Source of the DNA: an uncultured Litoreibacter sp.
GTDB lineage: Bacteria > Pseudomonadota > Alphaproteobacteria > Rhodobacterales > Rhodobacteraceae
Assembly: GCA_947493265.1 (NCBI GenBank)
Contig: CANLQL010000001.1
Span: 124,001 to 188,000 of the forward strand
Direction: 5' to 3'
DNA: 64,000 bases
The notes beneath the pieces were generated by a model. It was not told the origin of the DNA, did no database searches, and was given only the letters and a program-made list of their open reading frames with translations. A program made the translations under genes and the position numbers. Below, piece after piece: positions 47,723-57,224 of this stretch (the first letter of the stretch is position 1; every line of letters starts with the position of its first letter).

Positions 47723-48759
47723 CAGGAAACCTCGTTCAATTGTTCAAGCGCCCAGTTTGCAGCATCCCGGACGGTCGCGTCGTCGTCTTGACACAGGGGC
47801 GTGGCCGCGTCTTTCAACGCTGGTATTTCCGAATTTCCAATCGCGTAAAGGACGTTTCGCACAAACCGGTTTCGCCCAATGCGTTTGATTGGTGACCCGC
47901 TAAACATCGCCCGAAACCCCGCATCATCCAACGCGGCAAGATCCGCGAGTTTTGGAGACTTCAGATCATCACGCGCGGCATACTTTATCTCGCCAGCGGT
48001 TGCCGCAAACTTGTTCCACGGGCAGGCCGCGAGGCAGTCGTCACAGCCATAGATGTGGTTGCCCATCAAACTTCGAAGCGATGGGTCGACTGGGCCAGAA
48101 TGCTCTATCGTCAGGTAAGAAATGCACCGTCGGGCGTCCAGTTGATAAGGTGCAGGGAACGCGTCAGTTGGACAGATATCCAGACAGCTTGTGCAGCTGC
48201 CGCAATGGTCTGTTTCCGGCGTGTCGTACTGCAATTCAATGGTTGTGAAGATACACCCCAGGAAAAACCAATTGCCCAGATCACGGGACAAGAGATTTGT
48301 ATGCTTGCCTTGCCATCCTAAACCGGCGGCCTGTGCGAGCGGTTTTTCCATCACCGGCGCGGTATCGACGAAAACCTTGATTTCTGAGCCGGGTTCCTGA
48401 TCGATCAGCCAGCGTCCAAGACGCTTGAGACGCTTTTTCACAACATCGTGGTAGTCCCGATTTTGGGCATAAACTGATATTGTCCCGCTGTCCTTGATCT
48501 CCAGCGGCTGTAATGGATCATGATTTGGCGAATAGGGCTCTGCCAGCATGATGACGGAACGCGCTTCGGGCCAAAGCGCCTGCGGGTTTCCACGCCAATT
48601 CATCCGCTCCGACATCCAACCCATTTGACCCTGGCGGCCTTCTGATACAAACGCCTCCAGACGCTTGGCCGCTTGCGGGATATCGGTCGTTTTGCAAATC
48701 CCGACAGCGCCAAATCCTTCGGCAATCGCTTGAGTTTTTAGCCGAGCTGTTAAGCTCAA
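47722..48759 (-). CDS. queG: Epoxyqueuosine reductase
   Basis: A 345-residue cobalamin-dependent enzyme that reduces epoxyqueuosine to queuosine in tRNA, the last step of Q34 synthesis. It has two [4Fe-4S] motifs ([16 protein letters not shown] and [15 protein letters not shown]), the family segment [20 protein letters not shown] and a HEAT-like C-terminus ([20 protein letters not shown]). Length is normal. It overlaps the upstream GST gene by four bases and the downstream SDR gene by one. Confidence 0.95.
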   Translation of the reverse strand: MSLTARLKTQAIAEGFGAVGICKTTDIPQAAKRLEAFVSEGRQGQMGWMSERMNWRGNPQALWPEARSVIMLAEPYSPNHDPLQPLEIKDSGTISVYAQNRDYHDVVKKRLKRLGRWLIDQEPGSEIKVFVDTAPVMEKPLAQAAGLGWQGKHTNLLSRDLGNWFFLGCIFTTIELQYDTPETDHCGSCTSCLDICPTDAFPAPYQLDARRCISYLTIEHSGPVDPSLRSLMGNHIYGCDDCLAACPWNKFAATAGEIKYAARDDLKSPKLADLAALDDAGFRAMFSGSPIKRIGRNRFVRNVLYAIGNSEIPALKDAATPLCQDDDATVRDAANWALEQLNEVS

Positions 48760-49421
48760 AAGTCGAGGTCCGCGTAGTGGGATGGTTGCGGGAAACCGGG
48801 CACCTGATCGGCCAGGATTGACCTAAAAGCCGGACGGGATTTTATCTTCGCGTACCAGTCTTTGACATTGGCGTTTCGGTTCCAATCCACGTCACGGATA
48901 TAGTCTAAACAGCTGAAATGCGCCGCAGCCGTGAAGTCGGCAAGGGTCATGCTGTCCCCGGCAAGCCAGCGCCGTTGGTCCAGAAGCCAACCCATGTAGT
49001 CGATGTGATATTTGATGCTTTGAGCGCCAAGCTTCACATTGCGGCTTTCAGGATATCCTTGCCCCATGATCTTCTTGTTCACCCGCTCATAAAGCAGCTT
49101 TGATGTCACTTCATTGTGGAACTTGTCGTCAAACCAGAACACAAGGCGGCGCACTTCGGCACGTTGTTCCGGCAAGGTCGGCATCAAGGCCGGTTCCCGG
49201 ATGGTTTCTTCAAGATACTCACAGATCGCCTGACTTTCACTGAGCGTGTGGCTATCGATCCGCAAGATCGGAACCTTGCCAGCAGGATTACGGCGCATAA
49301 ATTCCGCCGAAGCTTCCCAATAGCGTTCTTCGATCAGTTCAACTTCCACTTTCTTTTCCGCCAGAACGAGACGAACTTTTCTGCAAAACGGAGAGAGTGG
49401 AGCGTGATAGAGCCGGTTCAT
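48756..49421 (-). CDS. Glutathione S-transferase family protein
   Basis: A 221-residue GST with an N-terminal domain beginning [20 protein letters not shown] and the glutathione-binding [20 protein letters not shown], and a helical C-terminal domain ([20 protein letters not shown]). The frame runs upstream to 49613 into the end of mtgA; the ATG at 49421 coincides with the domain start. A cysteine (C13) follows the usual serine/tyrosine position. Third GST-fold gene in the window. It is probably co-transcribed with queG. Substrate unknown. Confidence 0.87.
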   Translation of the reverse strand: MNRLYHAPLSPFCRKVRLVLAEKKVEVELIEERYWEASAEFMRRNPAGKVPILRIDSHTLSESQAICEYLEETIREPALMPTLPEQRAEVRRLVFWFDDKFHNEVTSKLLYERVNKKIMGQGYPESRNVKLGAQSIKYHIDYMGWLLDQRRWLAGDSMTLADFTAAAHFSCLDYIRDVDWNRNANVKDWYAKIKSRPAFRSILADQVPGFPQPSHYADLDF

Positions 49422-49476
49422 GAAACTTGTCCGATCAAAAATAACTTTCCTGTCTTCGCAATCTTGGCGATATTTT

Positions 49477-50238
49477 TCAACCTTCGAAACATGCGCTGCG
49501 CCCGTCCGCGCGGATGGTCGCCGCCCCATCGATGACTGAACTTGCCCGACCCCGGAGGAATTTTGTCGGGTTCTTGGCCGACCTTGCTTTCGGGTTTGGC
49601 AGCACGACGGCAAGGCGCGCCGCCTGCGTGGCCGTCAGATCTTTTGCATCAACGCCGAAATACCATTCGGACGCTGCCGCGACCCCAAACACGCCTTTGT
49701 CGAATTCGGCCACGTTCATGTAGACCTCCAGAATGCGTTGCTTGGTCCAGATGGTTTCAACCAAGGGGGTCAACATTGCCTCCATTGCCTTGCGAACCCA
49801 ATTTCGTCCCTGCCAAAGAAAAACGTTTTTCACCGTTTGTTGCGAAATCGTGGAGGCCCCCCGTCCAGTACCGTCTTCCAAAGCATCCCGGATCGCGGCC
49901 ATGTCGAACCCCCAATGGGCGCAAAAATTTGCATCTTCCGCAGCGACAATCGCGCGGGGCATTTCAGGGGAGATTTGTTCGAAATCTCGCCATTCGCGCC
50001 GCACGCCGTCGTGACGCAAACTTTCCATGAGAATGTAGGCCGTCGTTGGCGGATTGATAAACGTGTAGGCACCAACCGCCAGCAAGAGAAGCACGACCAC
50101 AAGCATCACCGCCCGAAGGGCCCAGTGCACAAGAATAACCGGCCCAACGCCGATCCACCAAAAGAACGTGCGTTTCGGGGCCTTGGGCGCTTTGGGTTCC
50201 GCTTTTTTTCGGGTCGTCTTGGTGGTTTTCTTTGCCAC
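49477..50238 (-). CDS. mtgA: Monofunctional biosynthetic peptidoglycan transglycosylase
   Basis: A 253-residue GT51 glycosyltransferase that polymerises lipid II into glycan strands. A basic, cytoplasmic tail (TTRKKAEPKAPKAPKR) precedes one transmembrane helix (about residues 32-62). Motif 1 is VAAEDANFCAHWGFD with the catalytic glutamate; motif 2 is GRGASTISQQTVKNVFLW; ILEVYMNVAEFDKGVFGVAA follows with the second glutamate. No transpeptidase domain is present, and length fits MtgA. Confidence 0.95.
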   Translation of the reverse strand: MAKKTTKTTRKKAEPKAPKAPKRTFFWWIGVGPVILVHWALRAVMLVVVLLLLAVGAYTFINPPTTAYILMESLRHDGVRREWRDFEQISPEMPRAIVAAEDANFCAHWGFDMAAIRDALEDGTGRGASTISQQTVKNVFLWQGRNWVRKAMEAMLTPLVETIWTKQRILEVYMNVAEFDKGVFGVAAASEWYFGVDAKDLTATQAARLAVVLPNPKARSAKNPTKFLRGRASSVIDGAATIRADGRSACFEG

Positions 50239-50335
50239 GCTACCGCTCTGCTTTCGGGTTTTCCCCTACAAACCGGGGACGCGGGCGCAGGTCAAGCGAT
50301 AGATTCCGCGCCTGCAACAACAAAGCCCTTGGGTG

Positions 50336-51148
50336 CTAGCTATTTGCCAACTGTTCTTCGCGCTTCTGACGCTCGATCACGCGCTTGGAATAGATCGACA
50401 CGCTGAGAACCCCGAAGGTCACAATGGCGATCATGATGGTCGACAATGCGTTGATCTCCGGACTGACGCCGAGGCGAACCGAGGAATAGATCTTGATCGG
50501 TAAGGTTGTCGATGACGGACCGGCGGTGAAAGACGCTATCACCAGATCATCCAGCGACAGCGTGAACGCAAGAAGCCAGCCGGCAATAACAGCAGGCATG
50601 ATGATCGGCAAAGTAACCGATCTGAAGGCGTCCCAACCAGTGCAGCCAAGGTCGTAGGCTGCGTCTTCCAACGACTCGTCAAACGTCGCCATACGGGAGG
50701 ACACGACGACCGAAACGTAGCACATCGAAAACGTGGCATGGGCCAGAACGATGGTCGTCACGCCTCGATCCAGACCGATGGCAATGAACAACAAAAGCAA
50801 GGAGAGGCCCGTAATAACTTCCGGCATCACCAACGGCGCATAGATCATTCCTGAAAATAATGTGCGGCCGAAAAACCTGCCGGATCGGACAAGAACGAAG
50901 GCGGCCATCGTTCCGAGAATTGTCGCGATCGTTGATGAGATGAACCCGACTTTCAACGTGACCCAAGCCGCATCCAGGAAGGCTTGGTTGTTGATCAGCT
51001 CTCCATACCATCTTGTCGAAAACCCTGCCCAAACGGTGACAAGTTTCGACGCGTTGAAGCTGTAGAAGATCAAGATCACCATCGGGATATAAAGGAATAC
51101 GAACCCAAAGGTCAGCGAGACCGCATTGAACCAGGTGAATTTTCTCAT
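50336..51148 (-). CDS. potC: Polyamine-type ABC transporter permease (PotC/PotI-like)
   Basis: A 270-residue inner-membrane permease with about six helices and the conserved EAA-type cytoplasmic loop (SLEDAAYDLGCTGWDAFRSV then TLPIIMPAVIAG). With the companion permease it forms the channel of a spermidine/putrescine-class importer. It overlaps potB by four bases. The potF-A-B-C order and the polyamine catabolic genes across the divergent promoter region argue for polyamines, most likely putrescine. Confidence 0.9.
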   Translation of the reverse strand: MRKFTWFNAVSLTFGFVFLYIPMVILIFYSFNASKLVTVWAGFSTRWYGELINNQAFLDAAWVTLKVGFISSTIATILGTMAAFVLVRSGRFFGRTLFSGMIYAPLVMPEVITGLSLLLLFIAIGLDRGVTTIVLAHATFSMCYVSVVVSSRMATFDESLEDAAYDLGCTGWDAFRSVTLPIIMPAVIAGWLLAFTLSLDDLVIASFTAGPSSTTLPIKIYSSVRLGVSPEINALSTIMIAIVTFGVLSVSIYSKRVIERQKREEQLANS

Positions 51149-52041
51149 TGGCCCGCCTCCCGCTGTTTCTGTTCGTTTCTCTGGAACAGAACGATTGGAA
51201 TTATCAGGATGAGAAGCAGGATAATCGCCACGGCAGAAGCGACAGTCCAGTCACGGTTAGAGAAGAATTCCTCCCATAGGACTTTGCCGATCATCAGGGT
51301 TTTTGAACCACCCAATAGCGACGGGATCACAAATTCACCCAGTGTCGGAATGAAGACAAGAAAACACCCAGCGATGATGCCCGGTTTTGCCAATGGCAAT
51401 GTCACGGCCCAAAATGCAGAGCTACGTGTGCAGCCCAGGTCCTGCGCTGCTTCCAGCAAGGAATGATCCAGTTTTTCAAGCGTCGCATAGATGGGGAGGA
51501 TCATGAAAGGCAAGTAGGTGTATACGATGCCGATATAGACCGCCGCGTTTGTGTTCAGGATCACCAAAGGATCAGAGATAACGCCGATCCACATCAAAAA
51601 CTGATTGAGTAGCCCCTCGTTGGACAGAATCCCCATCCACGCATAAACCCGGATCAGGAAGCTGGTCCAAAACGGCAGGATCACCAACATCATCAGGCTG
51701 GGTCGCCACTCATCAGGGGCATTGGCCATTGCGTAAGCCATTGGAAAGCCGACAAGGAGCGTCAAGAAGGTGGAAATTATCGCAATCTTCAAGCTCGACA
51801 GGTAGGCTTTCCAATACAGATCATCCTCCGTGAGAAACCAGTAATTTTCAGCGTCCAGTCCTGACCAAAGTTCCGAAAACGCGGCCCAGCCTTTCGACAA
51901 ATCCAATGTCGGCGCATAAGGCGGGATTGAAACGGCGTAATCTGATAGCGAGATTTTGAAAACGATCAAAAACGGGATCAGGAACAGCACCAGAAGCCAC
52001 AGGTACGGAACCGCAATGAGCAGGCGTTTTGAGATATTCAT
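51145..52041 (-). CDS. potB: Polyamine-type ABC transporter permease (PotB/PotH-like)
   Basis: A 298-residue permease with about six helices and the EAA loop LEAAQDLGCTRSSAFWAVTL followed by PLAKPGIIAG. The upstream frame is open to 52101, but the ATG at 52041 has AGAGGAGG four bases upstream and begins the first hydrophobic segment (MNISKRLLIAVPYLWLLVLF). It lies ten bases after potA. It pairs with the PotC-like permease. Confidence 0.9.
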   Translation of the reverse strand: MNISKRLLIAVPYLWLLVLFLIPFLIVFKISLSDYAVSIPPYAPTLDLSKGWAAFSELWSGLDAENYWFLTEDDLYWKAYLSSLKIAIISTFLTLLVGFPMAYAMANAPDEWRPSLMMLVILPFWTSFLIRVYAWMGILSNEGLLNQFLMWIGVISDPLVILNTNAAVYIGIVYTYLPFMILPIYATLEKLDHSLLEAAQDLGCTRSSAFWAVTLPLAKPGIIAGCFLVFIPTLGEFVIPSLLGGSKTLMIGKVLWEEFFSNRDWTVASAVAIILLLILIIPIVLFQRNEQKQREAGQ

Positions 52042-52051
52042 GCAGCCTCCT

Positions 52052-53191
52052 CTAGTTTGGCAGAATGGCACCTGCGGTGTCGGACCAAGACAGCCAAACA
52101 CTGTCTTCCCACGTGATCAGACGTTGCTTGATCCGGCGATTATTGGCGACTTGTGATTTGATCAAACTGCCATCAGGAAGGCGCACAAAATACGTCGACC
52201 GATTGCCAAGATACGCAATATCTTCAACGCTGCCCTGTACCCGGTTGTGACGGTCTTTCGGCTCTTCAACCGAGATCGCGACTTTCTCGGGACGGATCAC
52301 AAACGCAGCTTTCGACCCATTTGAAATTCCGTCGCTGGCCATGGCACGGATTGGCGCGGCCCCCTCCGACCAACGCAGCGTCGCGTGTTCGCCTTCCGTG
52401 CTGTCGACCGCGCCTTCGATGATATTCACATCGCCGATGAAGTCCGCGACGTACACCGAATTTGGCGTCTCGTAGATCCGGTCAGCCGTGTCGACCTGTA
52501 CGAGCCTGCCCTCGTCCATTACCGCGATGCGACTGGCAACGGTCATAGCTTCTTCCTGATCATGGGTCACGATCACAAAGGTGGTGCCGGTCTTCTCTTG
52601 GATATCCATCAACTCAAATTGGGTTTCCTGCCGCAACTTTTTGTCCAGCGCCCCCAAAGGTTCATCTAGCAGCAACAGTTTCGGTGCTTTCGCAAGTGCG
52701 CGGGCAAGGGCCACGCGCTGCCTTTGGCCGCCAGACAGCTGATGCGGTTTGCGGTCCGCATATTTGCCAAGCTGGACCAGTCGCAACATTTCATCGACAC
52801 GACCTTGAATTTCCGACTTCGGCATGTCGGATCGTTTCAAGCCAAAGGCCAAGTTATTGGCGACGCTGAGATGCGGGAACAACGCATAGGATTGAAACAT
52901 CATATTGACGGCGCGCTTGTTGGCAGGGATGCCCGCCATGTCTTGACCATCGATCCTGATGGTCCCGTCCGAGGCGTCTTCAAACCCAGCCAGCATCCGC
53001 ATCAGGGTGGTCTTGCCACAGCCAGACGGACCCAGAAGCGCAAAAAATTCGCGAGAATAGATATTGAGATTGATCTTATCGATGACCGTCAGCGCCCCAA
53101 ACCGCTTGCTGACGTTTTCAAAACTGATCAGCGGCGTTTCCTTGGGGTCGTCCCAAGGCGCAAAAACCGCTGGTTGAGAAGGTTTGGTCAT
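52052..53191 (-). CDS. potA: Polyamine-type ABC transporter ATP-binding protein
   Basis: A 379-residue ATPase. Walker A is GPSGCGKTTLMRMLAG, the signature is LSGGQRQRVALARALAKAPK, Walker B is LLLLDEPLGALDKKLR and the switch histidine is in VIVTHDQEEAM. The last ~120 residues form a TOBE/OB regulatory domain (FVIRPEKVAISVEEPKDRHN). It follows potF after an intervening terminator hairpin, which should make it less abundant than the binding protein. Confidence 0.93.
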   Translation of the reverse strand: MTKPSQPAVFAPWDDPKETPLISFENVSKRFGALTVIDKINLNIYSREFFALLGPSGCGKTTLMRMLAGFEDASDGTIRIDGQDMAGIPANKRAVNMMFQSYALFPHLSVANNLAFGLKRSDMPKSEIQGRVDEMLRLVQLGKYADRKPHQLSGGQRQRVALARALAKAPKLLLLDEPLGALDKKLRQETQFELMDIQEKTGTTFVIVTHDQEEAMTVASRIAVMDEGRLVQVDTADRIYETPNSVYVADFIGDVNIIEGAVDSTEGEHATLRWSEGAAPIRAMASDGISNGSKAAFVIRPEKVAISVEEPKDRHNRVQGSVEDIAYLGNRSTYFVRLPDGSLIKSQVANNRRIKQRLITWEDSVWLSWSDTAGAILPN

Positions 53192-53210
53192 CGGTCAATC
53201 CCCAAATGAA

Positions 53211-53243
53211 AAAAGCACCCGGTCCAGGACGACCGGGTGCTTT
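53211..53243 (-). terminator. Intercistronic terminator between potF and potA
   Basis: On the minus strand AAAGCACCCGGTC pairs with GACCGGGTGCTTT over a six-base loop (13 bp, perfect) and is followed by TTTC. It lies nine bases past the potF stop and 20 bases before the potA start. Placement inside the operon suggests partial termination that favours the binding protein. Confidence 0.85.
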
Positions 53244-53251
53244 GTCAGATT

Positions 53252-54337
53252 TTAGGTGCCGGACTTGATCTTGGTCCACATACGCGTCACGACCCGCTGC
53301 ACTTTTGGCGGGTAGGGCGAGGTTGTGTAGAGGTTTTCCAATGTTGCCTCATCCGGGTAGATCGCGGTGTCACCGATCACGTCTTCCACCAGAAATTCCT
53401 GAGACGCTTTGTTCCCGTTGGCGTAATAGACGTAGTTTGATGCCGCAGCCATGTTCTGCGCGTCCAAGATGAAATCAAGGAACTTGTGTGCGCCTTCCGG
53501 ATTTGGCGCATCGGCTGGAATCGCCAATTGGTCAAACCACATCAATGCACCTTCGGTTGGTGCGTTATATGCAATCTCAACACCGTTTTCGGCCTCGGCA
53601 GCACGGTCACGGGCTTGCAAGATATCGCCAGACCAACCAAAGGCCACGCAGATGTCACCGTTGGCCAGCGCGTTGATATATTCAGAGCTGTGGAATTTGC
53701 GAACGTATGGACGAACTGCTTCCAAAACCGGTTCCGCCATTTTCAAAACGTCGGGATCATGCGAATCCGGATCCTGACCAATGTATTTCAACGTCGCTGG
53801 AATAATCTCGGCCGGCGCATCCAGGAAATAGACACCGCATTCGGCAAGCTTTTCCATGTTCTCAGGGTTTAGAACCAGATCCAGCGAATTGATCGGGGCG
53901 TCGTCACCAAGGATTTCCGACACTTTGCCAACGTTCACACCAAGGCCTGTTGTGCCCCACATGTAGTTGACCGAATAGGCGTTGTCCGGATCGTATTGCG
54001 CCGTCCGCGCTTCGATAACGTCCCAGATATTGCCTTTATTAGAAAGCTTGGATGCGTCCAGCTTCTGGAACGCACCAGCTTGTATCTGGCGTTGCAAGAA
54101 AGACCCTGTCGGCACAACAACGTCATAGCCGGAGCTGCCCGCGAGCATCTTTGTTTCAAGAACTTCGTTGCTGTCGAACACGTCATAGATCAGCTTGATA
54201 CCAGTCTCTTCTTCGAATTTTGTCAGCAGCTCTTCGTCGATATAGTCCGACCAGTTATAGACGCGCACTTCTTCCGCGAAGGCTCCGCTTGTTGCAACCA
54301 ATCCACTTATTGCTGTCGCTATCGCGATGTTTTTCAT
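53252..54337 (-). CDS. potF: Periplasmic polyamine-binding protein (PotF/PotD-like)
   Basis: A 361-residue solute-binding protein with a Sec signal peptide (MKNIAIATAISGLVATSGAF, cleavage before EEVRVYNWSDYI). EEVRVYNWSDYIDEELLTKF, then VNYMWGTTGLGVNVGKVSEI and FLDFILDAQNMAAASNYVYY are standard for spermidine/putrescine receptors; length fits PotF. It is the first gene of the transporter operon and is divergent from the puuA-like gene with a 137-base shared control region. Confidence 0.92.
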   Translation of the reverse strand: MKNIAIATAISGLVATSGAFAEEVRVYNWSDYIDEELLTKFEEETGIKLIYDVFDSNEVLETKMLAGSSGYDVVVPTGSFLQRQIQAGAFQKLDASKLSNKGNIWDVIEARTAQYDPDNAYSVNYMWGTTGLGVNVGKVSEILGDDAPINSLDLVLNPENMEKLAECGVYFLDAPAEIIPATLKYIGQDPDSHDPDVLKMAEPVLEAVRPYVRKFHSSEYINALANGDICVAFGWSGDILQARDRAAEAENGVEIAYNAPTEGALMWFDQLAIPADAPNPEGAHKFLDFILDAQNMAAASNYVYYANGNKASQEFLVEDVIGDTAIYPDEATLENLYTTSPYPPKVQRVVTRMWTKIKSGT

Positions 54338-54393
54338 TTCTACTTCTCCCGTTGGTGTGTCCCCTTAGCTCAAAAAGCATTTTTATCAGGAGT

Positions 54394-54422
54394 TTGACAA
54401 TAGCAAGGAGCTTTCTAAGTTG
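54394..54422 (+). promoter_or_regulatory. Possible sigma-70 promoter in the potF/puuA-like divergent region
   Basis: A perfect TTGACA (54394-54399) lies 76 bases upstream of the puuA-like start. The matching -10 is poor (TAAGTT at 16-base spacing or AAGTTG at 17), so the call is weak. No strong operator palindrome is obvious in the 137-base gap. Confidence 0.28.
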
Positions 54423-54474
54423 GGCGCAAGATTTGAACAGACACCTGATAGAACGGTAGGAACTGAGGTAAAAA

Positions 54475-55863
54475 ATGGCCAAGCGCCAAAAGAATGACCC
54501 GAAGACGAATTGGATCAACGATCTTCCTGAAGCTTTTCAGACCTATCTCGCGGGGCGGAATCTGGAAGAGGTCGAATGCGTCATCCCCGACCTGGTTGGC
54601 ACGTCGCGCGGCAAGGCGATGCCGTCCTACAAATTCAACCCGAAGGAACCGATTTTTCTTCCCGTTTCGATTTTCTATCAGACGATATCTGGCGAATATG
54701 TCGATATGGAAATTAAGAACCAATGGGTTGAGGAAGACATCGTTCTGGTCCCGGATATGTCGACCGCGACGGCCGTACCTTGGGCCGATGATCCGACATT
54801 GCAAATCATCTGCGATATGGCGCGGCGTGATGGGCCCGCCCTGCAGATTGCCCCGCGCAATGTGCTGCGCCGTGTGTTGGGCTTCTATGAAGAAAAGGGG
54901 CTGACACCTGTTGTCGCACCTGAGCTGGAATTCTATCTGACCAAGCCAAATGTAGACCCTAATGAGGCGATTGAGCCACCAATTGGCCGAACGGGGCGAC
55001 GGGGTGTTAGCCGACAGGTTTATTCCATGTCAGCGGTGGATGAGTACGGACCGGTGATCGACACAATCTACGATTTTGCCGAGGATCAGGGCCTAAAGAT
55101 TGAAACTGTTATCCAAGAAGGTGGCGCTGGGCAGATTGAGATTAACCTGCAGCACGGTGACCCACTTGTTTTGGCGGATCAGGTATTTTTCTTCAAACGT
55201 ACGATCCGGGAGGCCGCGCTGAAAAACGGTGTCTTCGCGACCTTCATGGCAAAACCAATTCGCGACGAGCCTGGCAGCGCCATGCACCTGCACCAATCCG
55301 TCGTCGACAAGAAATCCGGCCAGAACATTTTCTCTGACAAAGACGGCAATGCAACTGACGCATTCTACCATTTCATCGGCGGCTCACAAAAATACCTGAT
55401 GCAAACCGTGCCGTTATTGGCCCCTTACGTGAACTCCTATCGGCGGATCACGGTCGAAGGTCAAAGCGCGCCCTCCAACCTGGAATGGGCAACCGATAAT
55501 CGCACGACGGGGCTGCGCGTCCCGCATTCGGGACCTGCCGCCCGCCGTATCGAGAATCGCGTCATCGGGATGGACTGTAATCCCTATTTGGCAATCGCCG
55601 CGTCGCTCGCCGCCGGGTATCTTGGGATGGTCAACAAGGTTGATCCGCGTCCAGCGGCAGAGAATGAGGTGTGGGAAGTTGCCGATGCGCTTCCTGAAAG
55701 CCTGAACGCCGCGCTTGATTTGTTTGTCGAAGCCACGGATTTGCATGATGTCCTGGGGGAGGAGTTTTGCCGGCTCTATTACGACATTAAACGGGCTGAA
55801 AATGAAGAATATCAGCGTGAAATCTCCCCCTGGGAACGCCAGCATTTGCTGCTGAATGTTTAA
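54475..55863 (+). CDS. puuA: Glutamine-synthetase-family ligase (gamma-glutamylpolyamine synthetase-like)
   Basis: A 462-residue glutamine synthetase-fold protein of the PuuA/GlnA-III type. It shows the metal and ATP site segments APELEFYLTKPN, EGGAGQIEINLQHGD (GAGQ-type), SAMHLHQSVVDKKSG and SYRRITVEGQSAPSNLEWAT then NRTTGLRVP. Members attach glutamate to putrescine or other amines. Context (polyamine transporter on one side, three PuuB-like oxidases on the other) favours putrescine or another polyamine. The stop overlaps the next start (TAATG), so translation is coupled. The gene symbol is by analogy. Confidence 0.85.
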   Translation: MAKRQKNDPKTNWINDLPEAFQTYLAGRNLEEVECVIPDLVGTSRGKAMPSYKFNPKEPIFLPVSIFYQTISGEYVDMEIKNQWVEEDIVLVPDMSTATAVPWADDPTLQIICDMARRDGPALQIAPRNVLRRVLGFYEEKGLTPVVAPELEFYLTKPNVDPNEAIEPPIGRTGRRGVSRQVYSMSAVDEYGPVIDTIYDFAEDQGLKIETVIQEGGAGQIEINLQHGDPLVLADQVFFFKRTIREAALKNGVFATFMAKPIRDEPGSAMHLHQSVVDKKSGQNIFSDKDGNATDAFYHFIGGSQKYLMQTVPLLAPYVNSYRRITVEGQSAPSNLEWATDNRTTGLRVPHSGPAARRIENRVIGMDCNPYLAIAASLAAGYLGMVNKVDPRPAAENEVWEVADALPESLNAALDLFVEATDLHDVLGEEFCRLYYDIKRAENEEYQREISPWERQHLLLNV

Positions 55864-57164
55864 TGGATCTGCTGACGGTTAATGACAGCGCGGGCGCTTA
55901 TCCCGGTTCGTTCTATGCCAGTCGGGCTGAGAAACTGCCCAAATTTGCCCCTGCGGCTGGTGATCTGACATATGACGTTTGCATTGTTGGGGCCGGGTTT
56001 ACCGGCCTATCAGCCGCACTTCATCTGGCCCAACGTGGCTACAAGGTCTGTGTTTTGGAAGCCCAGCGCATCGGTTTCGGTGCGTCTGGGCGCAATGGCG
56101 GACAGGTTGGCCAAGGGCAGCGTCTGGATCAAGACGCACTTGAAGCGCTGGTTGGGACGGATCACGCAAAAGCGCTTTGGAAGATCGGGCAGCAATCCGT
56201 CGAACTTGTCCGCGAATTGGCAGTTTCAGATCAGGTTCACGCCGACTTCCACCCCGGCGTCTTGCATGCTGATCACAAAGCGTCGTTTGTTGACCATAGC
56301 AAGGCCTATGTCGAAAAAATGGCCACGGAGTATGGGTACGAACACCTCACGTTCCTGGATAAGGATGCCGTTCGGCAGCGGGTGAACTCCCCAGCGTATT
56401 TTGGCGGCACGCTTGATATGCGGGCCGGACATATTGACCCATTGGAGCTGGCTTTGGGTTTGGCACGCTTGGCCCTTGCCGCAGGTGCAGAAATCTTCGA
56501 AGACAGCCGCGTCATTGACCTGAAAGAAGGCACGACAACTTCTGTGATCACAAATTCGGCACGGATCAGTGCTTCTCACATCGTGTTGGCATGCAACGGG
56601 TATATTGGCAGTCTTCACAAGGATATTCCGCGGCGCATTATGCCAATAAACAACTACATCGTTGCGACCAAACCTTTTGATACACCGCTACAAGAAGACA
56701 CTATTAATGGAAATATCGCGGTCGCGGACAGTAAGTTCGTGGTGAATTACTTTCGTTTTTCGGACGATCATCGGCTGCTTTTCGGCGGAACTGAAAGCTA
56801 CGGCTACAAGTTTCCAAAGGACATTGGCACCCAGGTTCGCAAACCATTAGCAGAAATTTTTCCGCAACTGGCCAATGTCCCCCTTGACTATGCTTGGGGT
56901 GGGACATTGGCCATCACGATGAATCGAATGCCGCATTTCGCGCGTTACGCAGGCAATATTCTCAGCTTTTCCGGCTATTCTGGTCATGGTGTCGCGATGG
57001 GCACATTGGCGGGGCAAATCGCAGCAGAAGCGATCAGCGGTCAGGCGGAACGGTTTGACGTGATGGCAAAAGTACCGACCCCTAAATTCCCCGGCGGTCA
57101 AAGCTTCAGGCAACCTCTTTTGGCACTTGCGATGCTCTGGTACGCCTTGCGAGACAAACTATGA
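55863..57164 (+). CDS. puuB: FAD-dependent oxidoreductase, gamma-glutamylputrescine oxidase-like (first of three)
   Basis: A 433-residue DAO-family flavoenzyme. The FAD dinucleotide motif is VCIVGAGFTGLSAALHLAQRG, then GASGRNGGQVGQGQRLDQD; the C-terminal FAD segment includes FSGYSGHGVAMGTLAGQIAA. PuuB removes the amine of gamma-glutamylputrescine with O2, giving the aldehyde and H2O2. Translation is coupled to the puuA-like gene. Two paralogues follow on the same strand. Which one is the true PuuB cannot be judged from sequence alone. Confidence 0.85.
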   Translation: MDLLTVNDSAGAYPGSFYASRAEKLPKFAPAAGDLTYDVCIVGAGFTGLSAALHLAQRGYKVCVLEAQRIGFGASGRNGGQVGQGQRLDQDALEALVGTDHAKALWKIGQQSVELVRELAVSDQVHADFHPGVLHADHKASFVDHSKAYVEKMATEYGYEHLTFLDKDAVRQRVNSPAYFGGTLDMRAGHIDPLELALGLARLALAAGAEIFEDSRVIDLKEGTTTSVITNSARISASHIVLACNGYIGSLHKDIPRRIMPINNYIVATKPFDTPLQEDTINGNIAVADSKFVVNYFRFSDDHRLLFGGTESYGYKFPKDIGTQVRKPLAEIFPQLANVPLDYAWGGTLAITMNRMPHFARYAGNILSFSGYSGHGVAMGTLAGQIAAEAISGQAERFDVMAKVPTPKFPGGQSFRQPLLALAMLWYALRDKL

Positions 57165-57224
57165 AACTTACTGCGATCCCACATCCGGGCGGTGACGCCT
57201 AACCAACGAGTGATGGACCCGAAG

